Source of the DNA: Paracoccaceae bacterium
Lineage (GTDB): Bacteria; Pseudomonadota; Alphaproteobacteria; Rhodobacterales; Rhodobacteraceae
NCBI GenBank assembly: GCA_007695345.1
Contig: REDZ01000143.1
Span: forward strand, 1 to 49,473
Length of the DNA: 49,473 bases
Direction: 5' to 3'
Under the pieces are notes generated by a model. It did not search any database. It was not told the origin of the DNA and saw only the letters and a list, made by a program, of their open reading frames with translations. A program made the position numbers and the translations under genes. Positions 34,805 to 44,580 of this stretch are shown here, piece by piece. The first letter of the stretch is position 1. Every line of letters begins with the position of its first letter.

Positions 34805-35731
34805 TTACAGCTTTTCGGTCAGCTCCGGCACCAGTGTGAACAGATCGCCCACCAGCCCGTAATCGGCCACCTGGAAGATCGGCGCTTCCTCATCCTTGTT
34901 GATTGCGACGATGATCTTCGAATCCTTCATCCCCGCCAGATGCTGGATCGCGCCGGAAATACCCACGGCGATATACAGATCCGGTGCCACCACCTTGCCG
35001 GTCTGCCCCACCTGCCAGTCATTGGGCGCATAGCCCGAATCGACGGCGGCGCGGGATGCGCCCACGGCAGCGCCCAGTTTGTCGGCCAGCCCCTCGATGA
35101 TCTTGAAATCATCCTCGGACCCGACACCGCGCCCGCCAGAGACCACGACCTTGGCCGAGGTCAGCTCGGGGCGGTCGCTTTCGGCCACCTTGTCCTCGAC
35201 CCATTCCGACAGGCCCGGATTGGTGGCCGCCGCAATCGTCTCGACCGGGGCGCTGCCGCCATCGCCTGCCGCGTCGAAGCTCGAAGTGCGGATCGACACG
35301 ACCTTGGTTGCGTCCGAGGATTTGACCGTCTGCACTGCGTTGCCCGCATAGATGGGCCGCTCGAACGTGTCGGCATCGACAATGCCCGAGACATCCGAAA
35401 TTACCATCACATCCAGCAGGGCCGCCACGCGGGGCAGGATGTTCTTGGCATCCGTCGTCGCAGGCGCGAGGATATGGCTGTAATCGCCCGCCAGCCCCAC
35501 GATCAGCGCGGCGGTCGGTTCGGCCAGACGATGCCCCAGGCTGGCATCCTCGGCACAGAGCACCTTGGCCACACCATCGATCTTGGCCGCCTGCGCAGCC
35601 GCATCCGCCGCCTTGGCCCCGGCACACAGCACGGTCACATCGCCAAGCTGCCTGGCGGCCGTCACGGATTTGGATGTCGCGTCAATGTTCAGTGCACCAT
35701 CCGTGACCTCGGCCAGAAGAAGAACCGCCAT
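34805..35731 (-). CDS. etfA: Electron transfer flavoprotein alpha subunit
   Basis: A 308-residue FAD-binding ETF subunit. The C-terminal FAD domain shows [20 protein letters not shown], split here as [12 protein letters not shown], then [23 protein letters not shown] and [16 protein letters not shown]. The N-terminal half ([13 protein letters not shown]) pairs with etfB. The complex accepts electrons from acyl-CoA dehydrogenases, likely including the methylsuccinyl-CoA dehydrogenase encoded at 26169-27830, and passes them to ETF:ubiquinone oxidoreductase. The etfB stop and etfA start share one base (TGATG), so the subunits are co-translated. Confidence 0.97.
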   Translation of the reverse strand: MAVLLLAEVTDGALNIDATSKSVTAARQLGDVTVLCAGAKAADAAAQAAKIDGVAKVLCAEDASLGHRLAEPTAALIVGLAGDYSHILAPATTDAKNILPRVAALLDVMVISDVSGIVDADTFERPIYAGNAVQTVKSSDATKVVSIRTSSFDAAGDGGSAPVETIAAATNPGLSEWVEDKVAESDRPELTSAKVVVSGGRGVGSEDDFKIIEGLADKLGAAVGASRAAVDSGYAPNDWQVGQTGKVVAPDLYIAVGISGAIQHLAGMKDSKIIVAINKDEEAPIFQVADYGLVGDLFTLVPELTEKL

Positions 35732-36492
35732 CAGATCACCCCCGCTTCATCTTTCAGTTTCGCCACCAGCTCATCGACCGAGCCGACCTTGACCCCGGCA
35801 GCGCGCGCAGCCGGTTCGGTCGTCTTGATCACTTCCAGCCGCGGGCTGATATCGACACCGAAATCCTCGGGTGTCTTTTCTTCCAGCGGCTTTTTCTTGG
35901 CCTTCATGATATTGGGCAGGGACGCATAGCGCGGCTCGTTCAGGCGCAGATCAACGCTGATGATCGCGGGCAGCTTGACCTTGATCGTCTGCAACCCGCC
36001 ATCGACCTCGCGGGTGACAAGCGCACTCTCGCCCTCGACCTTGACCTCGGATGCGAACGTGGCCTGCGCCCAGCCGGTCAGCGCGGCCAGCATCTGGCCC
36101 GTGGCGTTCATGTCATTGTCGATGGCCTGCTTGCCGCACAACACGATCTGCGGATCTTCCGCGTCGATCACCGCTTTCAGCAGCTTGGCCACGGCCAGCG
36201 GTTCGATATCGGTATGCACATCATCGGCAGCCACGATCAGGATGGCGCGGTCGGCCCCCATGGCCAGCGCAGTCCTCAGTGTTTCCTGCGCCTGCTTGAC
36301 GCCGATGGACACGGCGACCACCTCTGTGGCGACACCCGCTTCCTTCAGGCGCATCGCCTCTTCCACGGCGATCTCGTCAAAGGGGTTCATCGACATCTTC
36401 ACATTCGCCAGATCGACCCCGCTGCCATCCGCCTTGACGCGGACTTTCACGTTATAGTCGATCACGCGCTTGACGGGCACGAGCACCTTCAT
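35731..36492 (-). CDS. etfB: Electron transfer flavoprotein beta subunit
   Basis: A 253-residue ETF beta subunit that binds AMP and docks onto the alpha subunit. Recognisable stretches are [42 protein letters not shown], the recognition-loop-like [16 protein letters not shown] and [21 protein letters not shown]. The Leu in the recognition loop is the anchor for dehydrogenase partners in other ETFs. It is the first gene of the minus-strand etfBA pair; the gene encoding cobalamin adenosyltransferase lies 117 bases upstream. Confidence 0.97.
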   Translation of the reverse strand: MKVLVPVKRVIDYNVKVRVKADGSGVDLANVKMSMNPFDEIAVEEAMRLKEAGVATEVVAVSIGVKQAQETLRTALAMGADRAILIVAADDVHTDIEPLAVAKLLKAVIDAEDPQIVLCGKQAIDNDMNATGQMLAALTGWAQATFASEVKVEGESALVTREVDGGLQTIKVKLPAIISVDLRLNEPRYASLPNIMKAKKKPLEEKTPEDFGVDISPRLEVIKTTEPAARAAGVKVGSVDELVAKLKDEAGVI

Positions 36493-36609
36493 GGACGTGG
36501 ATCTCCTTGTTGCATATGTCGCCTTGGTTTTACTGGTGCCCGCCTCCGGAAAACAGGGGAAAAACGACGCATCCCGCGCTCGCGACGCCGCGTTTCGGGG
36601 CTGGTGGCG

Positions 36610-37182
36610 CTATCGGTTGGCGCCGGGCACCCACAGGATGTCGCTTGCCCCGTCGTCATTCGCGATCCGGCCCGCGACAAAAAACCAGTCCGACAGGCGG
36701 TTGAGATACCGGATTGCCGATTCGTTGATTGTCTCGGTCGTGGCCAGCGCCACGGCCTCGCGCTCGGCGCGGCGGGCCACTGTGCGGCACAGATGCAGAT
36801 GCGCCGCCAGCGCCGAGCCGCCGGGCAGGATGAAGCTGCGCAGCGGTTGCAGCTTGCCGTTCATGGCGTCGATTTCCGATTCCAGCCGGTCCACCTGTGC
36901 AGCAATGATGCGCAGCGGCGTGTATTCGGCCTCATGATCGCGGTCCATGTCGGGGCGGCACAGATCGGCCCCCAGATCGAACAGGTCATTCTGGATGCGG
37001 GCAAAGGCATCGGCCATGTCGCCCGTGGCGTACAGCCGCGCCAGACCGATCGTGGCATTCAGCTCATCCACCGTGCCATAGGCGGTCACACGCTGCGCAT
37101 GTTTGGCAACACGGGTGCCATTACCCAGCGCCGTTTCCCCGGCATCGCCCGTGCGGGTATAGATCTTGTTCAGGACAACCAC
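36610..37182 (-). CDS. PduO-type cob(I)alamin adenosyltransferase
   Basis: A 190-residue enzyme that adds the adenosyl group of ATP to cob(I)alamin, forming the coenzyme B12 used by mutases. Motifs are NKIYTRTGDAGETALGNG (ATP loop), AYGTVDELNATIGLAR and PGGSALAAHLHLCRTVARRAER near 130. I chose GTG at 37182, which gives the standard VVLNKIYTRTGD start four bases after the upstream stop; an ATG at 37212 would add ten residues overlapping that gene. Its product would serve methylmalonyl-CoA and ethylmalonyl-CoA mutases, tying it to mcd and prpE in this window. Confidence 0.93.
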   Translation of the reverse strand: MVVLNKIYTRTGDAGETALGNGTRVAKHAQRVTAYGTVDELNATIGLARLYATGDMADAFARIQNDLFDLGADLCRPDMDRDHEAEYTPLRIIAAQVDRLESEIDAMNGKLQPLRSFILPGGSALAAHLHLCRTVARRAEREAVALATTETINESAIRYLNRLSDWFFVAGRIANDDGASDILWVPGANR

Positions 37183-37186
37183 AGCC

Positions 37187-37390
37187 TTACGCTCCCTTGC
37201 GGACATAGACAAAAAGCATGATCAGCGCGACCGCGACAAACTGAGCATAGATGCGCCAGCGCATCATGCGGTTGCCATGCTTGCGGTTGAACGCGCCGCC
37301 GCCTGCGAACCCGCCGATGCCCACGGCCAGAACACCCAGTACGACAAGCGCCGCTATGGCGGCAATGATGAACAGCGGATCGGACAGCAT
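37187..37390 (-). CDS. Twin transmembrane helix small protein (HIG1-like)
   Basis: A 67-residue protein with two transmembrane helices (about residues 5-28 and 43-61) joined by a short basic loop NRKHGNRMMRWR. This matches the twin-helix HIG1-domain family; HIG1 proteins associate with cytochrome oxidase or respiratory supercomplexes in mitochondria, and bacterial members are uncharacterised. The ATG at 37390 gives the usual short form beginning LSDPLFIIAAIAAL. It ends four bases before the adenosyltransferase gene and is probably cotranscribed with it. Confidence 0.85.
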   Translation of the reverse strand: MLSDPLFIIAAIAALVVLGVLAVGIGGFAGGGAFNRKHGNRMMRWRIYAQFVAVALIMLFVYVRKGA

Positions 37391-37485
37391 GATGCGCTCC
37401 TTGCTATAGGTGATGGGGCCGCTGGCCCCTTGCACCGCTATCTAACCCCCTGCGGGGCGATTGCGACCCCCGACTGCCCCTTGGG

Positions 37486-38310
37486 CTACAATTTGCGCAG
37501 GATCATGTCCAGCAGGCGTGTGGGCAGCACCCGGCGCGCGCCCCCCAGCAGCCAGGTCGGCGTGGTCACATAATACCGCGCGCGGGGGCGGCGGGCTTCC
37601 AGCGCGTGGATCAGGCGCCGGGTCACGGCATCGGGGGGCAGTTCGAAGAAATCGGGCGCCTGCTTGTCATAAAGCCGTGCCAGCAGACTGTCGCGATACT
37701 GGTCTGCGCGCGGGCTGGCCTGCCAATCGATCCAGCGTTCGAAATGCGGGATCGAATTTTCGCGGATACGCGACGTGACGGGACCGGGCTCGATCAGGCT
37801 GATATGGATGCCGGTACCCGCCATTTCCAGCCGCAACACATCCGTCAGCCCCTCCAGCGCGAATTTCGTGGCGACATAGGCCCCGCGCCAGCGCAGCCCC
37901 GCCAGCCCCAGCACCGAGGAATTCTGCACGATCCGTCCATGCCCCTGCGCCCGCATCACGGGCAGCACCTGCCGGGTCAGGTCATGCCATCCGAACAGAT
38001 TGGTCTCGAATATCGCGCGCAGCGCATCGGTGGGCAGGTCCTCGGTCGCGCCGGGGATGGCATAGGCGCCATTGTTGAACAGCGCATCCAGCTGCCCGTC
38101 CGTGTGCGCCAGAACCTCGGCCAGCGCCGCGCTGATACTGTCGCGGTCGGTCAGGTCCAGCACCAGCGTTTCCAGCCCCTCGGTACGCAGGCGCGCGGCA
38201 TCCTCCGGCTTGCGGCAGGTCGCAAAGACCCGCCAGCCACGCGCGGCCAGCGCATGGGCCGCGTGGTGCCCGATGCCCGAGGAACACCCGGTGATGAGAA
38301 TGGCCCGCAT
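37486..38310 (-). CDS. SDR family oxidoreductase
   Basis: A 274-residue short-chain dehydrogenase. The cofactor motif TGCSSGIG is at residues 7-14, NNGAYAIPG near 79, the catalytic Ser in NSSVLGL and the Tyr/Lys pair in YVATK near 145. It has the C-terminal extension and EPGPVTSRIRENS loop of the steroid/retinol-dehydrogenase-like SDR group. The substrate is unknown. It ends the minus-strand run that begins with the Hpt gene, 12 bases downstream of the response regulator gene, so it may be cotranscribed with it. Confidence 0.9.
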   Translation of the reverse strand: MRAILITGCSSGIGHHAAHALAARGWRVFATCRKPEDAARLRTEGLETLVLDLTDRDSISAALAEVLAHTDGQLDALFNNGAYAIPGATEDLPTDALRAIFETNLFGWHDLTRQVLPVMRAQGHGRIVQNSSVLGLAGLRWRGAYVATKFALEGLTDVLRLEMAGTGIHISLIEPGPVTSRIRENSIPHFERWIDWQASPRADQYRDSLLARLYDKQAPDFFELPPDAVTRRLIHALEARRPRARYYVTTPTWLLGGARRVLPTRLLDMILRKL

Positions 38311-38322
38311 GCCCGATTGCCT

Positions 38323-39699
38323 CTATCGCTCCGACGCCTCCCATGCGTCGCGCTTGCGGTAGATGGTCGAGGGGGCGATGTCCAGTTCGCGCGCGGCCTG
38401 CGGGACCGACCCGCCATGACGTTCGATCACGGCCTCGATCACCTGGCGTTCGATCTGTGCCAGGGTCAGGCCCGCAAACGCATCCAGCGGGTCATCGACA
38501 GGCTCCGCCTGCACAGGCGCAGACGCGCTGCCGGGCAGGGCGGAGGGCAGCATCTCGGCGCGCAGCTCCGGGCCGTCATGCAGCACGATGGCCTGACGCA
38601 GGACATTGGTCAATTCGCGCAGGTTGCCGGGCCAGTCACGTTCGGTCAGGGCGGCCAGCGCATCGGGCGCGATCTGCGTGAACTTCTTGCCTTCCTGCTG
38701 GGCCAGATGGCCCATATAGGTCCGGGCCAGCAGCGGAATGTCATCGGCGCGCTTGCGCAGGGGGGGCATGTCGATGGACAGGACAGCCAGACGATAGCTC
38801 AGTTCCGCATTGAACCCGTCCTCGCGCGGGGCCGAGCGCAGATCATGTCCGGTGACCGAGATCACGCGGAAATCCAGCACTTCCTGTTCGCCATCCGGCC
38901 CGGGCGGCAACAGCCCCTCGCTCAGAACCTTCAACATTTCTGTCTGAATATCCTGCGGCATGTCCTGCGGTTCATACAGCACAAGGCTGCCGCCCTGCGC
39001 GCGCGCCAGCGCCGCGCGCGTCTGTGGCCCGGTCTTGTGCCCGAACAGGTCGATCCACAGCCGTTCCGAACTGGCCCCGGCGCAACTGACCGTGACCATG
39101 GGCCGCCGTGCGCGCGGTGAGTTGCTGTGCAACTGTTCGGCACAGGCGCAGCGGCCGGTCCCGCCCTCGCCCTGAATGACGACATTCGCCATCGACCCGG
39201 CCAATGCGGCGACCTGCGCGCGCACACGCTCTATCGCGGCGGAATTTCCATCGAACACGCCCAGCGTCAGCGGGTCGGCGGGCAGGCGGGTCTGGACCTG
39301 ACTGGCCTGCCGCGCGCCATTCAGCGCAGTGGCAACAGCGCTGACCAGCCGCCGGTCGCCCAGCGGCTTGACCAGATAATCATGCGCCCCGCGGCGCGTT
39401 GCCTCGACCGCCTTGCTGATCGCGCCATCGGCAGTGATGACAACGATCCGTGTTTCGGGTTCCAGCCGCAGGATATCACTCATCACGCTCAGCCCGTCGC
39501 GATCCGGCAGCATCAGGTCCAGCAGAACAACCTGCGGTCGATGCTTCTCGAATTGCTCAAGGGCCTCGGCAGCGGTGGTCGCGCAGATTGCGGGGTAGCC
39601 TGCCTTGCGCAGCACGGTGCGATACAGCATCTGCAGCGAGGGCGTATCCTCGACCAGCATCAGCGAGTGGGTGTCACTGGGGGGGGATGAATTGTTCAT
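38323..39699 (-). CDS. NtrC-type response regulator with degenerate AAA+ domain
   Basis: A 458-residue three-domain protein. The receiver domain (about 12-125) is intact: acidic Glu17/Asp18, phosphorylation site Asp61 in LLDLMLPD, Thr89 and Lys111. The AAA+ domain (about 150-380) is damaged at key sites. Walker A reads GEGGTGRC, with Arg for the ATP-binding Lys (about 183). The sigma-54 contact loop GAFTGA is replaced by GPQTRA (224-229). Walker B has YE in place of DE. The Fis-type helix-turn-helix (about 425-452, AARELDIAPSTIYRKR) is intact. It probably binds DNA under phosphorelay control without driving sigma-54 polymerase. It overlaps the Hpt gene by four bases. Confidence 0.85.
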   Translation of the reverse strand: MNNSSPPSDTHSLMLVEDTPSLQMLYRTVLRKAGYPAICATTAAEALEQFEKHRPQVVLLDLMLPDRDGLSVMSDILRLEPETRIVVITADGAISKAVEATRRGAHDYLVKPLGDRRLVSAVATALNGARQASQVQTRLPADPLTLGVFDGNSAAIERVRAQVAALAGSMANVVIQGEGGTGRCACAEQLHSNSPRARRPMVTVSCAGASSERLWIDLFGHKTGPQTRAALARAQGGSLVLYEPQDMPQDIQTEMLKVLSEGLLPPGPDGEQEVLDFRVISVTGHDLRSAPREDGFNAELSYRLAVLSIDMPPLRKRADDIPLLARTYMGHLAQQEGKKFTQIAPDALAALTERDWPGNLRELTNVLRQAIVLHDGPELRAEMLPSALPGSASAPVQAEPVDDPLDAFAGLTLAQIERQVIEAVIERHGGSVPQAARELDIAPSTIYRKRDAWEASER

Positions 39700-40049
39700 G
39701 CCGGCCTGCCGGGGCGGCTGCGGGATGTCTCGGCGCGCACGGACGCAGCCAGCATATCGGTCAGATAGCAGATATGCGCGGCCAGGTCATCCATGCCCGT
39801 ATCCGGGGCGTGCGTCAGTGCGGCCTCGGCCTCGCGGCACAGGGTGACCAACCGCTCCGCACGAAGTGTCAGCGCTACCCCTCTGAGCTCATGCAGAATT
39901 TCATGCTGCTTGCCGGGGGCAGAGTCATCAGCGCGCAACCGCTTCGCGCAATTTGCCAGATCATCGGCAATCTGCCCACCCAGCGCCTCGATTTCGGCGT
40001 CATCGCCAAGCTCGCGCATGATCTCTGGCAGGCGGTAGGTGGCGGCCAT
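39696..40049 (-). CDS. Hpt (histidine phosphotransfer) domain protein
   Basis: A 117-residue all-helical protein. The site ILHELRGVALTLRAERL places a candidate phosphorylated His at residue 53, in an HELRG context related to the usual HxLKG motif. No kinase domain or receiver is attached. It starts the minus-strand group, and its stop overlaps the response regulator start in ATGA, so the pair probably forms the end of one phosphorelay; the sensor kinase is not in the window. The family call is moderately sure because the motif is divergent. Confidence 0.72.
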   Translation of the reverse strand: MAATYRLPEIMRELGDDAEIEALGGQIADDLANCAKRLRADDSAPGKQHEILHELRGVALTLRAERLVTLCREAEAALTHAPDTGMDDLAAHICYLTDMLAASVRAETSRSRPGRPA

Positions 40050-40189
40050 GGTGGTAACGCTCCGGTCAACTGATACGATTCCTGCGTGCGCGGCATACGG
40101 AGAATGCAGGTGCGCAGCATACTTGGCCCTACATTACGCCAAAGCAATGCAAAGCGCCAAGATGTTTGCGTATATTGGAGCGTGAAAAT

Positions 40190-42082
40190 TCAACCTATGG
40201 GGTAACCAAGTGTTGCCACGGCCTCGGCAATCTCGTCCAGAATGGCGGGATCGTCGATGGTCGCGGGCGCCTTGAAGGGTTTGCCATCGGCGATGCTGAC
40301 CATGGTTGCGCGCAATATCTTGCCCGAGCGGGTCTTGGGCAGGCGGTCCACCACGACCGCGAGCTTGAACGCCGCAACCGGGCCGATGCGGTCGCGCACA
40401 AGCCGCACGGATTCGCTGACAATTTCGTCATGCGGTCGGTTGGTGCCGGTATTCAGGCACAAAAACCCCATGGGGACCTGGCCTTTCAGCTCGTCCGACA
40501 CCCCGATCACGGCGCATTCGCCGACATCGGGATGGCTGGCCAGCACCTCTTCCATGGCGCCTGTGGACAGGCGGTGCCCGGCCACATTGATCACGTCATC
40601 CGTGCGCGCCATGATATAGACATAGCCATCGGCATCCATATAGCCCGCATCGCCAGTGGCGTAGTAGCCGGGATACGCCTCCAGATAGCTTTTGCGGAAC
40701 CGCGCTTCGGCATTCCACAGGCCGGGCAGGGTGCCCGGCGGCAGCGGCAGGCGGATCGCGATGGCGCCCAGCGTGTCGGGGCCGACCGGGTGGCCGCCCT
40801 CATCCAGCACGCGGATGTCATAGCCGGGCATCCCCACGGCAGGAGAGCCGATCCTGACGGGCAGGGACTCATACCCCACGGGGTTCGCGGCGATGGCCCA
40901 GCCGGTTTCGGTCTGCCACCAGTGGTCGATCACCGGCACCTGCAATTTGGCGGCGGCCCATTCGATCGTGTCGGGATCGGCGCGTTCGCCCGCCAGATAG
41001 ACGGTCTTCAGGCAGGACAGGTCATAATGCTGCACCAGCAAGCCCCTGGGATCTTCGCGCTTGACGGCGCGAAAGGCTGTCGGCGCAGTGAAGAAGCTCT
41101 TGACGCCGTGTTCCGCGATCACCCGCCAGAAGGTTCCGGCATCGGGGGTGCCGACGGGTTTGCCCTCGAACACGATTGTCGTGTTTCCGGCGATCAGGGG
41201 GGCGTAGCAGATATAGCTGTGCCCCACGACCCAACCGACATCCGAAGCCGCCCAGAACACATCGCCCGGATCGCAGTCATAGATGTTCTTCATCGTCCAT
41301 TGCAGCGCAACCAGATGCCCGGCGGTCGGGCGGATGACACCCTTTGGCTGCCCTGTCGTGCCCGAGGTATAGAGGATATAGGCCGGATGATTCCCCGCCA
41401 CGGGCACGCAATCCGCCGGGGTCGCGCCCTGCTGGAATGCGGTCCAGTCATGGTCGCGCCCTTCGGTCAGCGTGGCCGGACCCTGTTCGCGCTGAAAGAT
41501 CACGCAGAATTCGGGCTTGTGCGTGGCCAGGTCAATCGCGCCATCCAGCAGCGGTTTGTAGGCCACCACGCGCCCCGGCTCAATCCCGCAGGACCCGGCT
41601 ATCACGCATTTGGGCTGCGCATCATCAATCCGCACGGCCAGTTCATTCGCCGCAAAGCCCCCGAACACGACCGAATGAATCGCCCCCAGCCGCGCGCAGG
41701 CCAGCATCGCGACCAGCGCTTCGGGCACCATCGGCATATAGATCACCACACGGTCGCCCTTGGTCACGCCGCGCGCCTGCAACGCGCCCGCCAGCAGCGC
41801 GACGCGGTCGCGCATGTCGGCATAGGTGATCTTTTCCTGAGTGCCGGTGATGGGGCTGTCATGGATCACGGCCAGCTGATCGCCGCGCCCGCTCTCGACA
41901 TGGCGGTCCAGCGCGTTCCAGCATGTGTTCACCTGCCCGTCGGAAAACCACTCGTATAGCGGCGCGTTCTCGTCAAACAGGGCCTTGCTCGGGGGGGTGT
42001 GCCAGTCGATGGCCTGCGCCTGCTCCATCCAGAATCCGTTGGGGTCACTGATCGATCTCTGGTGCAAATCCGCATAGGCCAT
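40190..42082 (-). CDS. prpE: Propionate--CoA ligase (propionyl-CoA synthetase)
   Basis: A 630-residue adenylate-forming enzyme that activates propionate with ATP and CoA. The ATP motif YTSGTTGQPKGVIRPTAGH is near residue 247, the Trp-rich HWWQTETGWAIA near 400, YATGDAGYMDADGYVYIMARTDDV (about 485-508, shown by YATGDAG and ARTDDVINVAGHRL) and the catalytic Lys in TRSGKILR near the end. VGHSYICYAPL and the overall sequence match PrpE rather than acetyl-CoA synthetase. The ATG at 42082 is preceded by GGGAGGAA; an upstream in-frame ATG lacks such a site. The promoter region carries several TTTGCAAA-type sites. Confidence 0.9.
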   Translation of the reverse strand: MAYADLHQRSISDPNGFWMEQAQAIDWHTPPSKALFDENAPLYEWFSDGQVNTCWNALDRHVESGRGDQLAVIHDSPITGTQEKITYADMRDRVALLAGALQARGVTKGDRVVIYMPMVPEALVAMLACARLGAIHSVVFGGFAANELAVRIDDAQPKCVIAGSCGIEPGRVVAYKPLLDGAIDLATHKPEFCVIFQREQGPATLTEGRDHDWTAFQQGATPADCVPVAGNHPAYILYTSGTTGQPKGVIRPTAGHLVALQWTMKNIYDCDPGDVFWAASDVGWVVGHSYICYAPLIAGNTTIVFEGKPVGTPDAGTFWRVIAEHGVKSFFTAPTAFRAVKREDPRGLLVQHYDLSCLKTVYLAGERADPDTIEWAAAKLQVPVIDHWWQTETGWAIAANPVGYESLPVRIGSPAVGMPGYDIRVLDEGGHPVGPDTLGAIAIRLPLPPGTLPGLWNAEARFRKSYLEAYPGYYATGDAGYMDADGYVYIMARTDDVINVAGHRLSTGAMEEVLASHPDVGECAVIGVSDELKGQVPMGFLCLNTGTNRPHDEIVSESVRLVRDRIGPVAAFKLAVVVDRLPKTRSGKILRATMVSIADGKPFKAPATIDDPAILDEIAEAVATLGYPIG

Positions 42083-42180
42083 GCAAGGTTCCTCCCTTTG
42101 CCGTATATGAATACACGCATAATGTAGCCCTGCGCCCTGCTGCAATGGCTGTTACCGGCAACATGGCCCGCAGGCGGCGA

Positions 42181-42274
42181 AAAACTTTGCAGAAATCACT
42201 GCAATAGATCGCATTTTTTGCAAACCCGCTGGGCCGCAAACTGGTTTGCCGCCCGCACCTGCCGGGTTTGCAAA
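42181..42274 (-). promoter_or_regulatory. Cluster of TTTGCAAA-type sites upstream of prpE
   Basis: Within the 195-base gap between maeB and prpE there are AAAACTTTGCAG (42181-42192), TTTGCAAA (42217-42224), the inverted pair GCAAA-N4-TTTGC (42236-42249) and TTTGCAAA (42267-42274). From memory, the short-chain acyl-CoA regulators PccR (R. sphaeroides) and RamB (corynebacteria) bind TTTGCAAA-like DNA. Control of prpE by such a regulator is a reasonable inference. Confidence 0.5.
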
Positions 42275-42277
42275 GCC

Positions 42278-44557
42278 TCAGCCGTATTGCGCGACGGGCG
42301 TGCCGGCCAGCGCCGACATGTTCAGCAGCCCCCGCGCGGTGATCGAGGGCGTGACAATATGCGCCGTGTTGCCCATGCCCATCAGGATCGGCCCGACCTC
42401 GAGCGCGCCGCCACGCGTCTTGAGGATGTTGCGCACCCCGCTGGCCGCGTCCGTGTTGGAAAAGATCAGCACATTCGCGGGCCCCTCGAACCGGGCGCTG
42501 GGGAACAGCCGCGCACGCAGACCGGGGTCCAGCGCGGCATCGACATGCATTTCGCCCTCATAGTCGAAATCCACACCCGCCGCGTCCAGCAATTCCATCG
42601 CGCCGCGCATCACCCGCCCGGATGGCGTGTCCAGATTGCCGAACTGGCTGTGCGAACATAGCGCGACCTTGGGCGTCAGGCCAAAGCGGCGCACATGGCG
42701 CGCGGCCCCGATGGCGCTTTCGACCACCTGTTCGGGGGTGGGGTTGGGGTGCACCTGCGTGTCGGCCACGAACAGATTGCCCTCTTGCTGGATCAGCAGC
42801 GACAGCGCGCCGACCGGATGGCGGCCATTCGTGCCAAGGATCTGCGTGACATAGTTCAGATGCCACAGATACTGACCAAAGGTGCCGCAGATCAGGCTGT
42901 CGGCATCGCCCCGGTGCACCATGATCGCACCGATGGCGGTGGTGTTTGTCCGCAGGATCGCGCGGGCCAGATCGGGGGTGACGCCGCGGCGCTCGACCAG
43001 CGCGTGATAGCTTTGCCAGTAATTGCGGTAGCGCGGGTCGTCCTGCGGGTTGACCAGTTCGAAATCGCGGCCGGGCTTGATGGACAGGCCCGCGCGTTCC
43101 AGCCGCATGGCGATGACCTCTGGCCGACCGATCAGGATGGGCTGTTCAGCCGTTTCCTCCAGCATGGCAGAGGCCGCGCGCAGCACGCGCTCATCCTCGC
43201 CCTCGGCAAAGACGATGCGGCGCGTGGTCTGGCGCGCCGTCTCGAAGACCGGGCGCATGATCATGGCCGACCGGAAGACCGACGCATCGAGATTGGCCTT
43301 GTAGGTTTTCAGATCCGCGACCGGGCGCTTGGCCACGCCTGAGTCGACCGCTGCACCCGCCACGGCACTGGCCACCACCCCCATCAGGCGCGGGTCAAAG
43401 GGTTTCGGGATCAGGTAATCGGGGCCGAAGCTGAGCTGCTCGCCCTTGTAGGCTGCCGCCGCCTCGGCGCTGGTGGTGGCGCGGGCCAGGGCGGCGATCC
43501 CCTCGACACAGGCGATCTGCATCTCGTCATTGATTTCGGTCGCGCCCACATCCAGCGCCCCGCGAAAGATGAAGGGAAAGCACAGGACATTATTGACCTG
43601 ATTGGGAAAATCCGACCGGCCCGTGGCGATCAGCGCATCGGGGGCGACCGCACGCGCCAGATCGGGCATGATTTCGGGCATCGGGTTGGCCAGCGCGAAG
43701 ATGATGGGCCGCGCGGCCATCTGCGCGACATGCGCCTCGGTCAGCACCCCCGGACCAGAGAGGCCCAGAAACATGTCCGCGCCCGCGATCACCTCATCCA
43801 GACTGCGCTTGTCACTGGACTGGGCAAAGGCGGCCTTCTGGGGGTTCATGTCGATCTCGCGGCCCTCATGGACCAGACCGTGAATATCGCACAGCCAGAC
43901 ATTCTCGCGCTTCACGCCCAGCTTCAGCAGCATGTTCAGGCAGGCGATCCCGGCGGCACCGCCGCCCGTGCTGACGATCTTGATATCCTCGAACCGTTTG
44001 CCGGCCACGCGCAGCGCATTAGTGGCCGCAGCCCCTACCACGATGGCGGTGCCGTGCTGGTCGTCATGAAAGACCGGAATGCCCATGCGTTCGCGGCAGA
44101 TCTTCTCCACGATAAAGCAATCGGGGGCCTTGATGTCCTCCAGGTTGATCGCGCCGAATGTGGGTTCCAGCGCGCAGACGATCTCGGCCAGTCGTTCCGG
44201 GTCGGATTCATTCACCTCGATGTCGAAACAGTCGATATTGGCGAATTTCTTGAACAGGACGGCCTTGCCCTCCATCACCGGCTTGGACGCCAGCGCGCCG
44301 ATATTGCCCAGCCCCAGCACCGCCGTGCCGTTCGTCACCACTGCGACCAGATTGCCGCGCGTGGTGTAGCGCGCGGCCGTATCGGGGTCGGCCTTGATCT
44401 CCATGCAGGCTTCGGCCACGCCCGGAGAATAGGCGCGCGACAGGTCATAGCCATTGGCGAGCGGTTTGGTCGGGCGCACCTCCAGCTTACCGGGGCGGGG
44501 AAATTCATGGTACAGAAGCGCCGGATGGCGGGTTTCGTCGGACGTGGATTCCGGCAT
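42278..44557 (-). CDS. maeB: NADP-dependent malic enzyme fused to phosphotransacetylase-like domain
   Basis: A 759-residue MaeB that decarboxylates malate to pyruvate with NADP. The malic domain (about 1-165) shows [25 protein letters not shown] and FDIEVNES. The NADP domain follows, with [18 protein letters not shown] and [16 protein letters not shown]. Residues about 440-759 form a phosphotransacetylase-like domain ([13 protein letters not shown] near 455), which in such fusions acts in acetyl-CoA sensing or oligomerisation rather than catalysis. Start at 44557 follows GAGGAGGA. A 14-base palindrome overlaps its predicted -10 box. Length and domain order are normal for this family. Confidence 0.96.
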   Translation of the reverse strand: MPESTSDETRHPALLYHEFPRPGKLEVRPTKPLANGYDLSRAYSPGVAEACMEIKADPDTAARYTTRGNLVAVVTNGTAVLGLGNIGALASKPVMEGKAVLFKKFANIDCFDIEVNESDPERLAEIVCALEPTFGAINLEDIKAPDCFIVEKICRERMGIPVFHDDQHGTAIVVGAAATNALRVAGKRFEDIKIVSTGGGAAGIACLNMLLKLGVKRENVWLCDIHGLVHEGREIDMNPQKAAFAQSSDKRSLDEVIAGADMFLGLSGPGVLTEAHVAQMAARPIIFALANPMPEIMPDLARAVAPDALIATGRSDFPNQVNNVLCFPFIFRGALDVGATEINDEMQIACVEGIAALARATTSAEAAAAYKGEQLSFGPDYLIPKPFDPRLMGVVASAVAGAAVDSGVAKRPVADLKTYKANLDASVFRSAMIMRPVFETARQTTRRIVFAEGEDERVLRAASAMLEETAEQPILIGRPEVIAMRLERAGLSIKPGRDFELVNPQDDPRYRNYWQSYHALVERRGVTPDLARAILRTNTTAIGAIMVHRGDADSLICGTFGQYLWHLNYVTQILGTNGRHPVGALSLLIQQEGNLFVADTQVHPNPTPEQVVESAIGAARHVRRFGLTPKVALCSHSQFGNLDTPSGRVMRGAMELLDAAGVDFDYEGEMHVDAALDPGLRARLFPSARFEGPANVLIFSNTDAASGVRNILKTRGGALEVGPILMGMGNTAHIVTPSITARGLLNMSALAGTPVAQYG

Positions 44558-44580
44558 GGGTCCTCCTCACTCATGAACTG

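Noticed and set aside
37415-37429. GGGGCC/GGCCCC hairpin upstream of the twin-helix gene
   Set aside because: The six-base stem has no T-run on either strand and could be random in GC-rich DNA.
40166-41959. Plus-strand open frame of 597 codons opposite prpE
   Set aside because: The minus strand encodes an unmistakable propionyl-CoA synthetase. The plus-strand translation is a low-information shadow.
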